A DNA stretch of 64,000 bases from Setoptus koraiensis (Eukaryota; Arthropoda), in the NCBI GenBank assembly GCA_048013815.1, contig CM106585.1:13826001-13890000 (forward strand), in the 5' to 3' direction. The notes beneath the pieces are model-generated. The model did no database searches and was not told the origin of the DNA. It worked only from the letters and a program-made list of their open reading frames with translations. Positions within the stretch are counted from its first letter, which is position 1. The number at the start of each line of letters is the position of its first letter. Position numbers and translations under genes: made by a program. Positions 10,866 through 22,797 of this stretch are shown one piece after another.

Positions 10866-11118
10866 GCGAGTTGTTGCACTATAATGGCCAGCGGTTCGCG
10901 CTTGCCAGTATAGAAGTGTCCCTGTTCGCACACTGCAAATTGCCAATGTGTTTGCATTGGCGTCTCTCTATTACATTACTGCGTTGCCAGTGTTGTTGCC
11001 AGTGTTCAGCCAAAGTGTTGTGTGTGTGTGTGTGTGATGCGCGATTGGCACCTTTTCTGTTTGTGCGCACACAGTGAGTATGCGCGTCGAAGCGTTTGTT
11101 CGCACTTTTAGCGTGATA

Positions 11119-11142
11119 ACACACACACACACACACACACAC
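11119..11142. repeat. (AC)n microsatellite upstream of Tbx2/3
   Basis: A 24-bp uninterrupted AC run, with a TG run about 90 bp upstream (near 11019). Confidence 0.9.
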
Positions 11143-11664
11143 TACACTTGGTGGTTGGCGCATGCGCCCAACCGCTCCGACAAGTACAAAGCGTTTGAGT
11201 GGGCAAGCTTTGTCTAGGCTCTTGTGTCAAATCTATCACTCTCTCATTCGCACTTAAACTTGCAACCAATCAACACCAATCAGTGCATCCATTGCGCACA
11301 CACGCACACACACGCGCCGCAGGTACGTGGCAGAGGTGGCCAATTGCACAGTTACAAGCACCTACAAACAGTTGATTGGAGCACTCGTGAATAGTTGCAA
11401 ACACGGCCAACAGTTGCAAACACGGCCAACAGATACAGTGAACAGTCACAGTGAACAGTTACAGTGAACAGTCGACACAGCGACGCCTATATGACGCGAC
11501 ATGCAATCAGTTTGATCAGTTTACAGTTTGCACTCAGACACTCAACGAGCAGTATAGGCACGCGAATAAATCACGGCCTAATTAAATAACAAGAGCGACA
11601 ACAGCGAACAAGTCGACAGTGCGCACAAGACGCGCGCACGCCCCCGCACAAAAACAAACAATAG

Positions 11665-12696
11665 ATGTCACCTTCGAACGAGTACAGAACAGGTGCACTG
11701 AATCAACAATTACATCATCATCATCATCAGCAACAACAGCAACAACAACAACAACACAAGAGCCTCACGCAAATGGACGAGTCGCCCTCGTTGCTCAACC
11801 AGCACACTCTGGCGGCGCATCAGCACGCGGCTGCGGCCGCCGCCGCGGCCGCCATGCAACGCCAACAGCAGCAGCAGCACCATCAGCACCAGCAAGCGAC
11901 CGGCCCGGCCCCGCCCGGCATGGTCGCCGTTAACCCGTACGCTGCGGCGGCCGCAGCGGGCATGGCGGGCGCAATGCCCGGCGTTGCGCCGCCCGGTCAC
12001 TCGCCCATGGTGGGCGGCATGCCGCTGGCCGGCTTGCTGGGCGCGGGCGCCGGCGGACAACCGTCGCCACTGTTGTCGGCCATAGCCGCGTTGGGTGCCC
12101 ATCATCAGCACGGAGCCATGGCGGCGGCGCACGCTGCCCACGGCGCCGCCAACGGAGCCGCGATGCCCGAGCCCGACGACGACGGCATTGTGGACGACCC
12201 AAAGGTCATTCTGGAGGCCAAACAATTGTGGACCAACTTTCACGCCATAGGCACAGAGATGGTCATCACAAAGTCGGGCCGGCGCATGTTTCCGCCCTTC
12301 AAGGTGCGTATGAGCGGCCTGGACAAGAAGGCCAAATACATCATGCTGATGGACATTGTTGCAGCGGACGATTGCCGCTACAAATTTCACAATTCGCGCT
12401 GGATGATGGCAGGCAAAGCGGATCCCGAAATGACCAAGCGCATGTACATACATCCCGATTCGCCCTCTACTGGCGAGCAGTGGATGCAAAAAATAGTGTC
12501 GTTTCACAAGCTCAAGCTCACAAATAACATCAGCGACAAATTTGGCTTTACAGTGCTGAACAGCATGCACAAGTACCAGCCCCGGTTTCACCTGGTGCGC
12601 GCCAACGACATCAAGCGGCTGCCCTACAGCACGTTCCGGACGTACGTGTTCAAGGAGACCGAGTTCATCGCGGTCACCGCCTACCAGAACGAGAAG
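11665..12696 (+). CDS. bi: Tbx2/3 exon 1: N-terminal tracts and most of the T-box
   Basis: 344 codons. Residues 1-170 are His, Gln and Ala rich (poly-His at about 16-20, then a Gln run and Ala blocks). The T-box begins after an acidic DDDGIVDDP at about 172-180. The exon ends at NEK|GTGAGT in phase 0. The following 136-bp intron contains imperfect repeats of a CCCCAATTTCGCCGAT-like unit, so the open frame running through it is accidental. Confidence 0.93.
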
Positions 12697-15600
12697 GTGA
12701 GTTGCATAATAGTTACAATGAGATGCACGGCTCCGGCCGACCCCAATAAGCCCAATTTCGCCGATACTGACCCCAATCTCGCCAACAATAACCCCGATTT
12801 CGCCGATAATTTTCGCCCCGAAATTCGACCAGGTGACCAAGCTCAAGATTGACAACAACCCCTTCGCCAAGGGCTTCAGGGAAACGGGCGCGGGCAAGCG
12901 CGAAAAGAAGTGAGTATCCCCCGTCATGTCACATCTGACATGTGATATCATGTCACATCTGACATGCGACATTATATCACATGTATGAGTGATGCAATAT
13001 CACGCAATGTGTCACCTAGTCTGCCAATACCCATAACTAACCGCCCCCCCTTTTGTCTGCTCGCCAGGGCACTGCCCATGAGCTCACCCGAACGCCCCCT
13101 CATGTTCAGCCACAACAGTCACCACCATCAGCACCACCACCAAGACCAGCAGCATCATCATCATCACAGCGCCAGCAGTCACCACAACCAGTCGCACCAC
13201 AACCACAACAACCACCACCATCACCACCACAACCACCAGCAACAGCAGCATCACTATCAGCAGGCCAACCAAACAGGTACGGCGCCAGGTGTAAATAGCA
13301 GCGCCAACAGCAATCTAGTGCAACATCAAACAACCCCATCGCCCCACTTCCATTCGCCCGTGTCGACGGGCGCGCCGGCCTCCTCGAATCACAGTGCCCA
13401 CAACCACCACAACCACCACCAGCACCACAACAGCAACAGCAACAACCAGCATCACAGCAACAACACCAACAACCATCACCACCAGCAACAACAGCAACAG
13501 CGCTCTTCCTCTATGATTGGTGCATCGCACCATCACCACCCGTCGGCGCACCAGGCGCCCCTATTGGGTCACCACAATCACCACAGTCAGCACCATCTTC
13601 ACGCCAACGATATGCTGGCGCCGCATCATTTCTCGGACGCTGTGGCAGCGGCAGCTTTAAACTATAATCAGATGCTGTTAGATCATCACCATCAACAGCA
13701 GCAACAGCAGCAACAACAACAACAGCAACAACAACAGCATCAACATCAGCGCAATAAACTAAAGAAACACATCGATGACGACGACGTCGACGACGACAGA
13801 TTCTACACAAGAGAGCGACGCAACAACGGCGACGACGAAAACAACAACAACAACAATGACAGCGACGACGACAACGAGCACGACGACGACGACGACGACG
13901 ACGTCGAGCTCGAACCGATTGAAATAGATGTTTGCAGCGACGACGACACTGATCGGCGCAACAACCAAAACAACAACAACAACAACAACCACCAGCAACG
14001 CCAACACGCACCGGAAGTGGCCCACGCGAATATGAATGAGCTGGTTAAGGCAAAACGCGAGCAGCGCTGCCCGTCAGCGGCCAGCTCGTCGTCGACTTAT
14101 TCCGACCGGACAAGCGCGGGCAGTCCCGGGCCGGCGCTCACTAGCCAGCACCGGCGGCCTATATCTATCGACACCAGATCGTCGCCGGCATCAAGCGCCA
14201 ACAACAACAACAACAACAACAGCAGCAACAACAACAATGACGATCAAGACACAATGCGATCGCCCGTGATAAGTTCTTCATCATCTGCGGCAATGTTGCT
14301 CGCAACCACGAGCACCACATCAACCACAACAGCGACAACAACAACAACAGCGCCGGCAGCCGCCGCCGGGCCAACCATAAAAGCAGAGCCAGGACAGCAA
14401 CTTCCGGTTGCATCATGCATCAACCAGCGCCAACAGCAGCAGCGGCCCAAATCGAGGGGCTCGTCGTGCGACGGTCACTCTTCTTCGGCCGCCTGTTCGC
14501 CCTGCTCGTCGACCAGCAAGACCACGCTGCCGTTGCTGTCGCCCACCAATTCAGAGCACGGCGTTGCCATTTCAACTAGCCAGCAACAACAGCAACAACA
14601 ACAGCCGACATCAACGCCAAACAACAAGCGGGCCTCGTCTCATTCCATTTCGGCCATTATAGCGTCGCCGCAACGCAAGAGGACGCCCACGCCGACCTCG
14701 TCGTCGTCGGCTCACGGCGCTGCGCTGTCCGACACAAAACAGTCAATCAATCACCCAGCGAAAGGTTTAGGTGAGTAGAGCCCGTTACACTGTCATTTAT
14801 TCATTTATCCGTTTATCCATTTATGTAGTCGCTTGTCCGATATCGACGGCGCGTCGCTCAATATCGCAACCACTTGAACAAAATAAACATAACACAACAC
14901 ATAATTGATAATGCAGCCATCGTGATGCGCATTTAATAATATATATCGAGTTGTTGATGGTACTTTTAAAGTGCTCGCTAATGCGCGCTGTCGTCGTCGG
15001 TCAAGTCGCCGGTCAAATGGTTGCTCGATCCGCTCGCTCAATTTCATCATACTCCGGCCATGCAAATGATGGCAACACTGTGCTGCCATCATTTGCACGT
15101 TCAATAGCACGAGCTGATGCCGTTGCTGACCACTCAATGTTGTTTGTGCAACGGCCAGCGGCCAAAGTCACTCAACTGACCACTCGTTGTGCGCACTCTT
15201 GACTTGGAATTAACTTTGCACTAACATTGACGCTTTAAACTGATTTTTGTTTGTGGCCAGTGATTCGCAATTTGCATAAAACGCTCTCACAGCGCCCAAT
15301 GCGGCCGCCGCCGTCATCATCATCAGTTGTCAGTGGCCAAAACGGTGGCTTAAGTGGCCCAAGTGCTCGTCGAGTGGCACACTGACCGGTGGCTGATGGA
15401 GCGATCGAGTGCAACGCAAACAGAGTGTCAGCAAACTAGAGTGACATGAGTTGATCACTTTGTGTTGTTTGGCCCACTCTGGCTCTGGCAAACACCAGTT
15501 GTGAGGGCCGGTTGTGAGCGTTGGTTGTGAGGGCCGGTTGTGAGCGTTGGTTGTGGACACCAGTTTGCGAGCTGTCTGTTGCCGCCTGACCCCGATAGAT

Positions 15601-17244
15601 CGTAATGAGAATTGTTGGTGGAGTGGCCGACGCAGTCACTCGAGTCAAGTGTCAATGTCCGGCTCATCTGGCCGATACGAGCCAGATCTGGCCAATTGAG
15701 CCGATGAGTCCGATTGAGGCCCCAAATGACCAATTTTGCATGCATATTGCATATTAGTAAATAGCATATTTATGGCGGATGCGTCATCGGTGGCAATTAT
15801 AATTTATAAAGAGATACAACAATAGCATACAATGATAATAATAGTCCAATCAGACAATTGGTGCGCTCATTCACTCATGAATTTAATCACATTAAATAAA
15901 TAAAAGTAAATTAAACACAAATCAACTCGAAACCTGTCAATCGCTCGCTATGACAGCGCTGTTATAGGTCGCAGGCAATTGTCACATTGTATCGAGTGAA
16001 TGATGTACGCGGCCATTACGTAACAAGTTGCTGCAAGTTCAGGTTGTTGCATTGGATTGACAATGGCCGACGCAACACAAACACAAGCCAGCAGCTAGCA
16101 GCCAAACCAAGATTTATCTGTCAGATACTCATAGACTGCGAATCTGTCTGTGAGTATCACAGTCTGTGATTCGCATCGACAGACCGATTCGAACGCACAG
16201 ACTGGCCATTCACAGAAATATCATGTTGAATATATAGATAGATAATATAGATAGATAATTCATGGATGTTTGAGCGATACATGATGAAGATGATAGATAT
16301 GACGCGAGGCGAGATTATGTTGAGATTATCATGACGCAACATGAATAATGAATGCACTTGCTTGATTAGCATATAGATTGGGCAGCCGACGGTGTGTCGG
16401 CACAGCGAGTTGTGTCAGCGGCGGCCGCCGGCGCGAGGGCGGCTCCGGCGGCTCAAGCGGCTTTGGCGGCTCGAGCGGCTTGAGCGGCGCCCATGCTGGC
16501 GATAAGCGAATGGCCTTTGATCGACGCTTCCTAATTGGCCCATGCGATGGCAATTTATTGTTGCTGTTGCGCAACACACGCAGTTTGCAGCCGCCAGTTG
16601 GCAGCCGCCGGTTCGGAGCCGACAGTTCGGAGCCGACAAGTGGAAAGCGACGACAGGTGAAACAATGCTCGTGTGAGAGCTGTCCGCTGTGGCTGCGTCT
16701 GAGCGGATAATGGACGGCGTAATTCTATTACATTATTATGCCGGCTGACGCAGCCTGTTAGCCGGTCGCAATAATCTGGCCACAACACAACAAGTTGCAT
16801 TGTGTTGCGTAATTGATGATTATACAAATCATGCCAATGCACATTGGCCGGCGAGCGCCCTTTGGCCAGCCGGCGAGAGTCTGTTTGAGCGAGTCTGTCT
16901 GAGCGAGTCTGTTTGAGCGAGTCTGTTGGGGGCATCAAACGGAGTCAATCCCATCAAAACAATTGCCCGGCTCGCCGGCACAGAATTATTGGCTGTAACA
17001 TATCCACATACAGCCCATGTAACATGTCCAGATACAACATGTCCAGCAATACAACATGTCCAGCTATTACCTGTCCGGCTCATACCTGTCCACATATTGC
17101 GTAACCAGATGGACACAGGCAATGTCTACAGGTAATGTCTTGTTTGCTGCTGGCAGCTTGTTAATCGCCCGCTCGCAACAACACGCCGGCGGTTGTTGTT
17201 TCGATTATTGTTATTATTGCTATTATTGCTGTCGTTGTTGCTAT

Positions 17245-17276
<32 letters not shown>

Positions 17277-19405
17277 TTGTTGTTGTTGCTGCTGCCACGG
17301 ATGCGGCTATATCTGGCAAGGTTGCATCACATCCATCGAGTCAGTAGTGCACTGGGCACGGAGGCTCGACGGAGGCGCAACAGACACAACCACTGACACA
17401 TGCTAACGAGCATCGTTTGTCAGGCGCTTGTTTAAATGTAGCAAGCGGCCGAGACGCAACAACTGTGGCCAGTTCTTGTATAAACAACATTGCATGCGGC
17501 ATTGGACGACGGCCAGATATTACGCAAGCGAATATATTATTATTATTATCATTATTCAACAAACAATGGCCCGATCGATGGCAATAACATGGCTCTCGGC
17601 TATTATTATCCGCATGAGCAGCTGCTTGATAAGCCCGATAAGCCCGATAAGACCGACAAGACCGACAAGACCGACAAGACATTGCCGTGCAGCCCTACAG
17701 CGCGCCGGCCACAGGTCACCTGTCGGCGGGAGTCCGCTGGCGAGCTTGTCGTCGATGTTGTGCCGTTGTCTTACATAATATATTGCTGCGATGTTTGATT
17801 GCTTGCGCCGCCACTGCGCCGTCATGACCCGCGCCGTGCCCGCTTGTGGGCTGCTAATCTAATTGAGCAACTTTGCCCATTGTTGCCCATCATCCTATCC
17901 AATTGTTATCCTATATCCGCTGCGCCGCGCCGCGCTGCCAATATCCTATTTGCGGCGCCCACACTCGGCCAGGCCCTAAATTGGCCGCGATCGGTTCGGT
18001 CTGAATGGCAAAACTCTGACAGTCTCAACACTCTCGACAGTCTCAGCAGCGCGCCGATTGGCCGACCGCAAACAATACGAACGCATTACGCAATTGATAC
18101 AAACGCACAAATAATATAGAGACGCGCGCACGCTTGCCGAGCCCGGCATGTGGAGCGCATTCCGTTCCGAACATGTCCGAACATGTCCAAATATAGACAT
18201 GTCGGCCGCTCGGCGCCTGGCCCGTGCGTGACTGCGCGCCGTCCCGCCGACCGTCGTGTCCGGCCGACCGGGCCGGCCCGCAACCGCACTGGACGGTGCC
18301 GCTAACGAGCGCGACCTATGAAACAATTAATCTAATTATCGGCCCATTACCGCAATTGTTGTTGTTGTTTACAATTGCCGATTGCGGCTCCATTTCGAAG
18401 TTGTGCGGCTGGCCACTGGGCGCACCGCGGGCACCGTCGCGCGCCTTCCACAGCGACAAGTTGCGCTCAGCGACCGGCGACCGGCGGCTGGCCAGCCGCC
18501 GGCCGGAGCGTCGGATGCGCGACTCTGCGTGTCCGAAGCCACGACCGTCGAGCGCCGTCCGCCGGCCGCCGCTCCGACCGTCCGACGGGCAGCCGAACAA
18601 AGGCCGCCTTCGAGCCATTGAGCCATTGAGCCGTTGAGCCACTGGCGCCGCGCCGCGCCATGCTTCATTTGGCGGAGGCATGCGTGCCGGCGACGACAGC
18701 AACATGTTGAGTTGTAAATTCGAGTTCGCACACCAACTCGCCCCGTTCGATTCGAACGATTGGAAGCGCGTCGAGCGTTCGCAGTTCGGCGTTCGCACCG
18801 AATTCTTGGGCGCACTGACAGCGCTGCAAGTTGGAAGCGAGAAGCGAGAATGCAACTCGAACACGACCGACAATTCGGTTTGGCCACAACAAAACACGGC
18901 GCACAAAACGCTGCTCACCATCAATCAGCGCTTGGCGCCGAGACGGGCGCGCTCCCCGCTCCGTCGGTGTCGCCCCCGCCGCCCGTTATTTATTATCTGT
19001 GGCGGTTTGTGTGCTGTCCGATGAGCTGCAGCGAGTGACCACTCAAAAGCGAGTGACCACTCAAAAGCGAGCCTCATTGTTTGTGCGTTAATTGTGTGTC
19101 GGCCGCTCATTATATTGCCCCATTATACAGTGGCTGCCGGCCACTGTGGCGCCTCTGGCGGCCGGCACCACTGCGCACCGCTCGGCACCATCGGCACCAT
19201 CGGCACCACTCGGCACCATCGGCACCACTCGGCACCAGTGAGCACCATTGAGCACCAGTGGGCACCGTTGGGCACAGGCACAATTGCGGGCCGCTGTTGG
19301 CACAATGTCAACTAATCAATTAGCGCAAGTGGCGCAGACGGGCGTGGCCGGCTCACCTGACCGGCCGGCCGGACATGGTGCGTGTGTGTGTGTGTGTTTG
19401 AGTGT

Positions 19406-19438
<33 letters not shown>

Positions 19439-22400
19439 CGACCGGTGCCAACTGAAGCTCGAGACTAATGATGAACGACAACGGCAAAAACAATTGTCGC
19501 CACCTATATAGGCGACGCGCGGCCGCCAGAGGGCCGGTGCGCCCCCTGCAGCCCATATAGGTGACGACAGCGGCCAGGTAGTGGGGCCAATTAACGAGCG
19601 GACGATATAACGAGAGCACAACGCGCCGCAAACAAACAAACGGCTCGACAAACAAACAGGCGAGCAAACAAACAAGCGCACGAGTGATAAACAAACAATG
19701 CTACTGCTCGTGGTCACTCTCAATTGTCGGCCGGTGGTTGTGCTGTCAGTTTGTCGGGGGGCAGGGGGCGGCAGTGCAACAACAATTGTGAGTAAAACAA
19801 TCAAACAATTGAGATCATGAATGAACAACAACAACAACAACAAACAAACAATCGAGCCCCCGTCACGCCCCTGCCGCCACTCTGCTCGCTCGTTGCCAGC
19901 GCCGGGGCGTGTCCGTGGGCACATCACCTGGCGGCGCGCACCGACAACCGGGCGGCGACCGGTGGCTGGCTGCTAATGACGTCGATGACGCCGCTCATCT
20001 GCTGATGATGACGGCAAGCTGCTGATGATGACGGTGCGGACAGTGCGGACAATGCCAGCGGCGCCGACGGGACACACACAAGCGGCCCGAGCAGCTGATG
20101 AGGCGCCCGTCAATTGACAGATGAGCGCACTAGACAATCTCTGTTGCCGTTGTAATTATATGAATAATTATTGGCCGCGTTGCAACACATACGATATTCA
20201 CATGTGGGCGTGCGCCGGGCCGGGCCCCACTTTCGGCTGTCCGGTATAGGCCGCGTCGTGCCGAACAGAGCGGTTTGTTGCTGCTTGTTTGCGCGCCACC
20301 GTCGCTGGCAACTCTCAACAACTCAGCGACTCAGCAACTCAGCAACTCAGCTCGACAGCGAGATTGCCGAGATTCCGCCAATTACAACATGTATAAACAA
20401 CATGTAACAACAAGATATCGTAACTGATACCGGCGAGATATTGACAGGATAAATTATAGATTCGGAGCGCGGCAGCGGGCGCTCGCGTTGCTTTGAATTT
20501 GGCGCCGGCCGGTGCGTGTGGGGCCCTGCCCGGCGAGCGTTATGCGGGCCCACCGATAAACGGTGCGTCAATAAACGCGGCCGGCCGGCCGGCCGGTGGC
20601 TGCTGGGCCCGTCCAAAGAGCGGATAATGGATGTCCACTGGATGATTATGATGGATGGCGGCCGCGCTCGGGTGTGTTGACGGCGCCGGCAGCTCGCGAC
20701 CAGCAACTCGCCACCAGCAACTCGCCACCAGCAGCCCCGCAAAACAAACAATGGCTGCTCATCTCGTTCTCAGGTGAGCTCAGGTGAGCTCACCTGAGCG
20801 CGGACAACACCCACCTATTTCGGCCGAAATTCTTTTCGGCGCGACTTGCGTCATGCGAGCTTGCGCTTGCATGGGCCCGACTCGCCGTCTCGCTACACCG
20901 GCGATACGGCGGCGATTCGGCGGCGAGCGGATTCCATCGGATCGCGCTCCGACAGCAAATTGTAAATTGTTAATTGTGTGCAAAGTGCTCTAATGGCCGC
21001 CGCCGTTGCTGGCGCTGTCGTGGCCGCTGTCGTTGCTGTTGTTGTTGTTGCCGCTGTCGTTGCTGTTGTTGCTGGCGTCGCTGAGCGAGCGGCGAAAAGT
21101 TGCCTTTCGACTGGGGCAGCGCTTGTTTGTTTGCCGGCGCTGGACGCTATTACTTAATTGGTTGTTGTTGTTGTTAGCCTGCGAACGGCAACAGCGCCAA
21201 CGACGCCATCATTACGACGGCCATGATAACTGATTAGCCCATGCGATGACGGCCGCGCCGTGTAACTAGCAGCGGCAACTAGTTGTTGCCGACACGATAC
21301 AATGCAACAACAGCAACCACGGCAACAGCAACGACGCCAACAGCAACAACAGCAACAACAGCAACAACAGCAATAGCAACAGCAGCAACAACAACCGCGG
21401 CAACAACGTTGCCGAAACATCTGGCTGCTGTTCATTGAAGCAAAAAAGTGATTATAATAAATGAATGGATTTCCGATAAACAACAACAACAGCAACTACC
21501 TGGCGGCCAGCATGCTTGGCCGGGTCGCGCCGTGGACGGCGCTACAAATCCGCCGGCGAGCCATTGTGTTATGCAACTTGCGCTGCCTTGTAATACCGCC
21601 AGGCGAGTTGTATAGGCGTCATATAGGCGCCCCAGTGTGCACAATAATCGGCACACCGATAACTGCTGCACAGCCGTCGGGCCGGATTGGGGCTGGGCCC
21701 GGCGCTGGCGAGCGGCCGGCCGACGCCCGACGCCAGTTGTGATCGCCAGCGGTTGTCTGGTTGTGTGGCGAACGGGCGATAACAACTGGCCAATATAGGC
21801 CACGAAACGAGAGCTAACCAGTTGTGTGTGTGTGTGTCACGTATCCCAGCTGGATATTAATATAATGTATGTGACGCTTATTTATATCCACACGCAACGG
21901 GCCCCGGCGAGCCCGCGAGCTGCCATTGGGGCCCTCGGGTGGCCATTTGTGAGCCGCCAACGCACACACACACACACGCTCTGTTAGCATGGCGGGCCCG
22001 CCGGCAGCGAGCAGGCTCGAGAAAAGGCGCCCCATGGCTGGCTGATGGCACCACGAGGCGCCGTTATAGGCGCCTCTATAGGGCGCGCTAAGCACTCTCG
22101 CCACCAGCTCTGCCGTGGTTGTTGCTGTCGTTGTTGTCGGCTGTTGTTGTTGTTGTTGTTGCTGTTACTGTCGTTGTTGTCGGCTGTTGTTGTTGTTGTT
22201 GTTGCTGTTACTGTCGTTGTTGTTGCTGTTGTTGCTGTTGTTGTCGCTGGGTGGACCCAGATAACGGTCTCGACACAAAGGAAGCCAGCGCTTTATGTGT
22301 TGCCACGGGGCTGCACGAGCCGCCGCGAGCCCTAAGTGAGCTGCATTAATAGCCGCCGCTACTTATATAACTGAACTATATAAAGGCAGCTATATCATAA

Positions 22401-22735
22401 CATTAGGCATTACGTTGGCGCGTATAAATAGACACGCACGGCGGCCCCATTCCCGGCAGCGGCGGCGCCCAGTCGCTGGCTGTAGGCGCCTCCGAGTGAC
22501 ATGAAAATGGATTGCCATTCTGATTGGCGGGGCCCCCGCTGGCTGTTACTGGCGCTGCTGCGCCAATTGCACCGACGCACACAGCTGACTGGCTGGCTGG
22601 CTGGCTGGCCATAAAATGATATCATTGCAAACATTTAAACAAGTCTCGCTGATTGATAGCGAGCCGCTCGACGTCGCTCGCCTCGGCCGGCACTTGTTAT
22701 TGTCGTTGTTGTTGTTGTTGTCGTTGTCGTTGTCG

Positions 22736-22797
<62 letters not shown>

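Larger units (their letters stand above)
9091..11664. other. Region between the kinase and Tbx2/3; probable Tbx2/3 promoter and 5' UTR
   Basis: The kinase 3' UTR probably ends near AATAAA hexamers at about 9322-9340. Past about 9.6 kb the DNA becomes GC-rich and repetitive: a GGC run near 9687-9700, ACC/CAA runs near 9738-9772, two opposed triplet-type arrays (10560-10672 and 10727-10865), and TG and CA runs near 11019-11036 and 11119-11142. A tandem of GCAAACACGGCCAACAGTT-like units and ACAGTGAACAGT units lies at about 11395-11475. TCAGTT at 11507 could be an initiator, but this is weak. CAGGTACGT at about 11320 could be a 5' UTR splice donor. Open frames here are low-complexity translations. 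Confidence 0.5.

Noticed and set aside
10277-10957. 226-codon minus-strand frame rich in Gln, Thr and Leu
   Set aside because: It is the translation of two opposed triplet arrays; frames of similar length exist in several registers on both strands.
12697-12852. Open frame reading through Tbx2/3 intron 1
   Set aside because: It would replace the invariant [13 protein letters not shown] segment with repeat-derived Asp/Asn-rich sequence and then stop. The GT-AG intron restores the conserved T-box.
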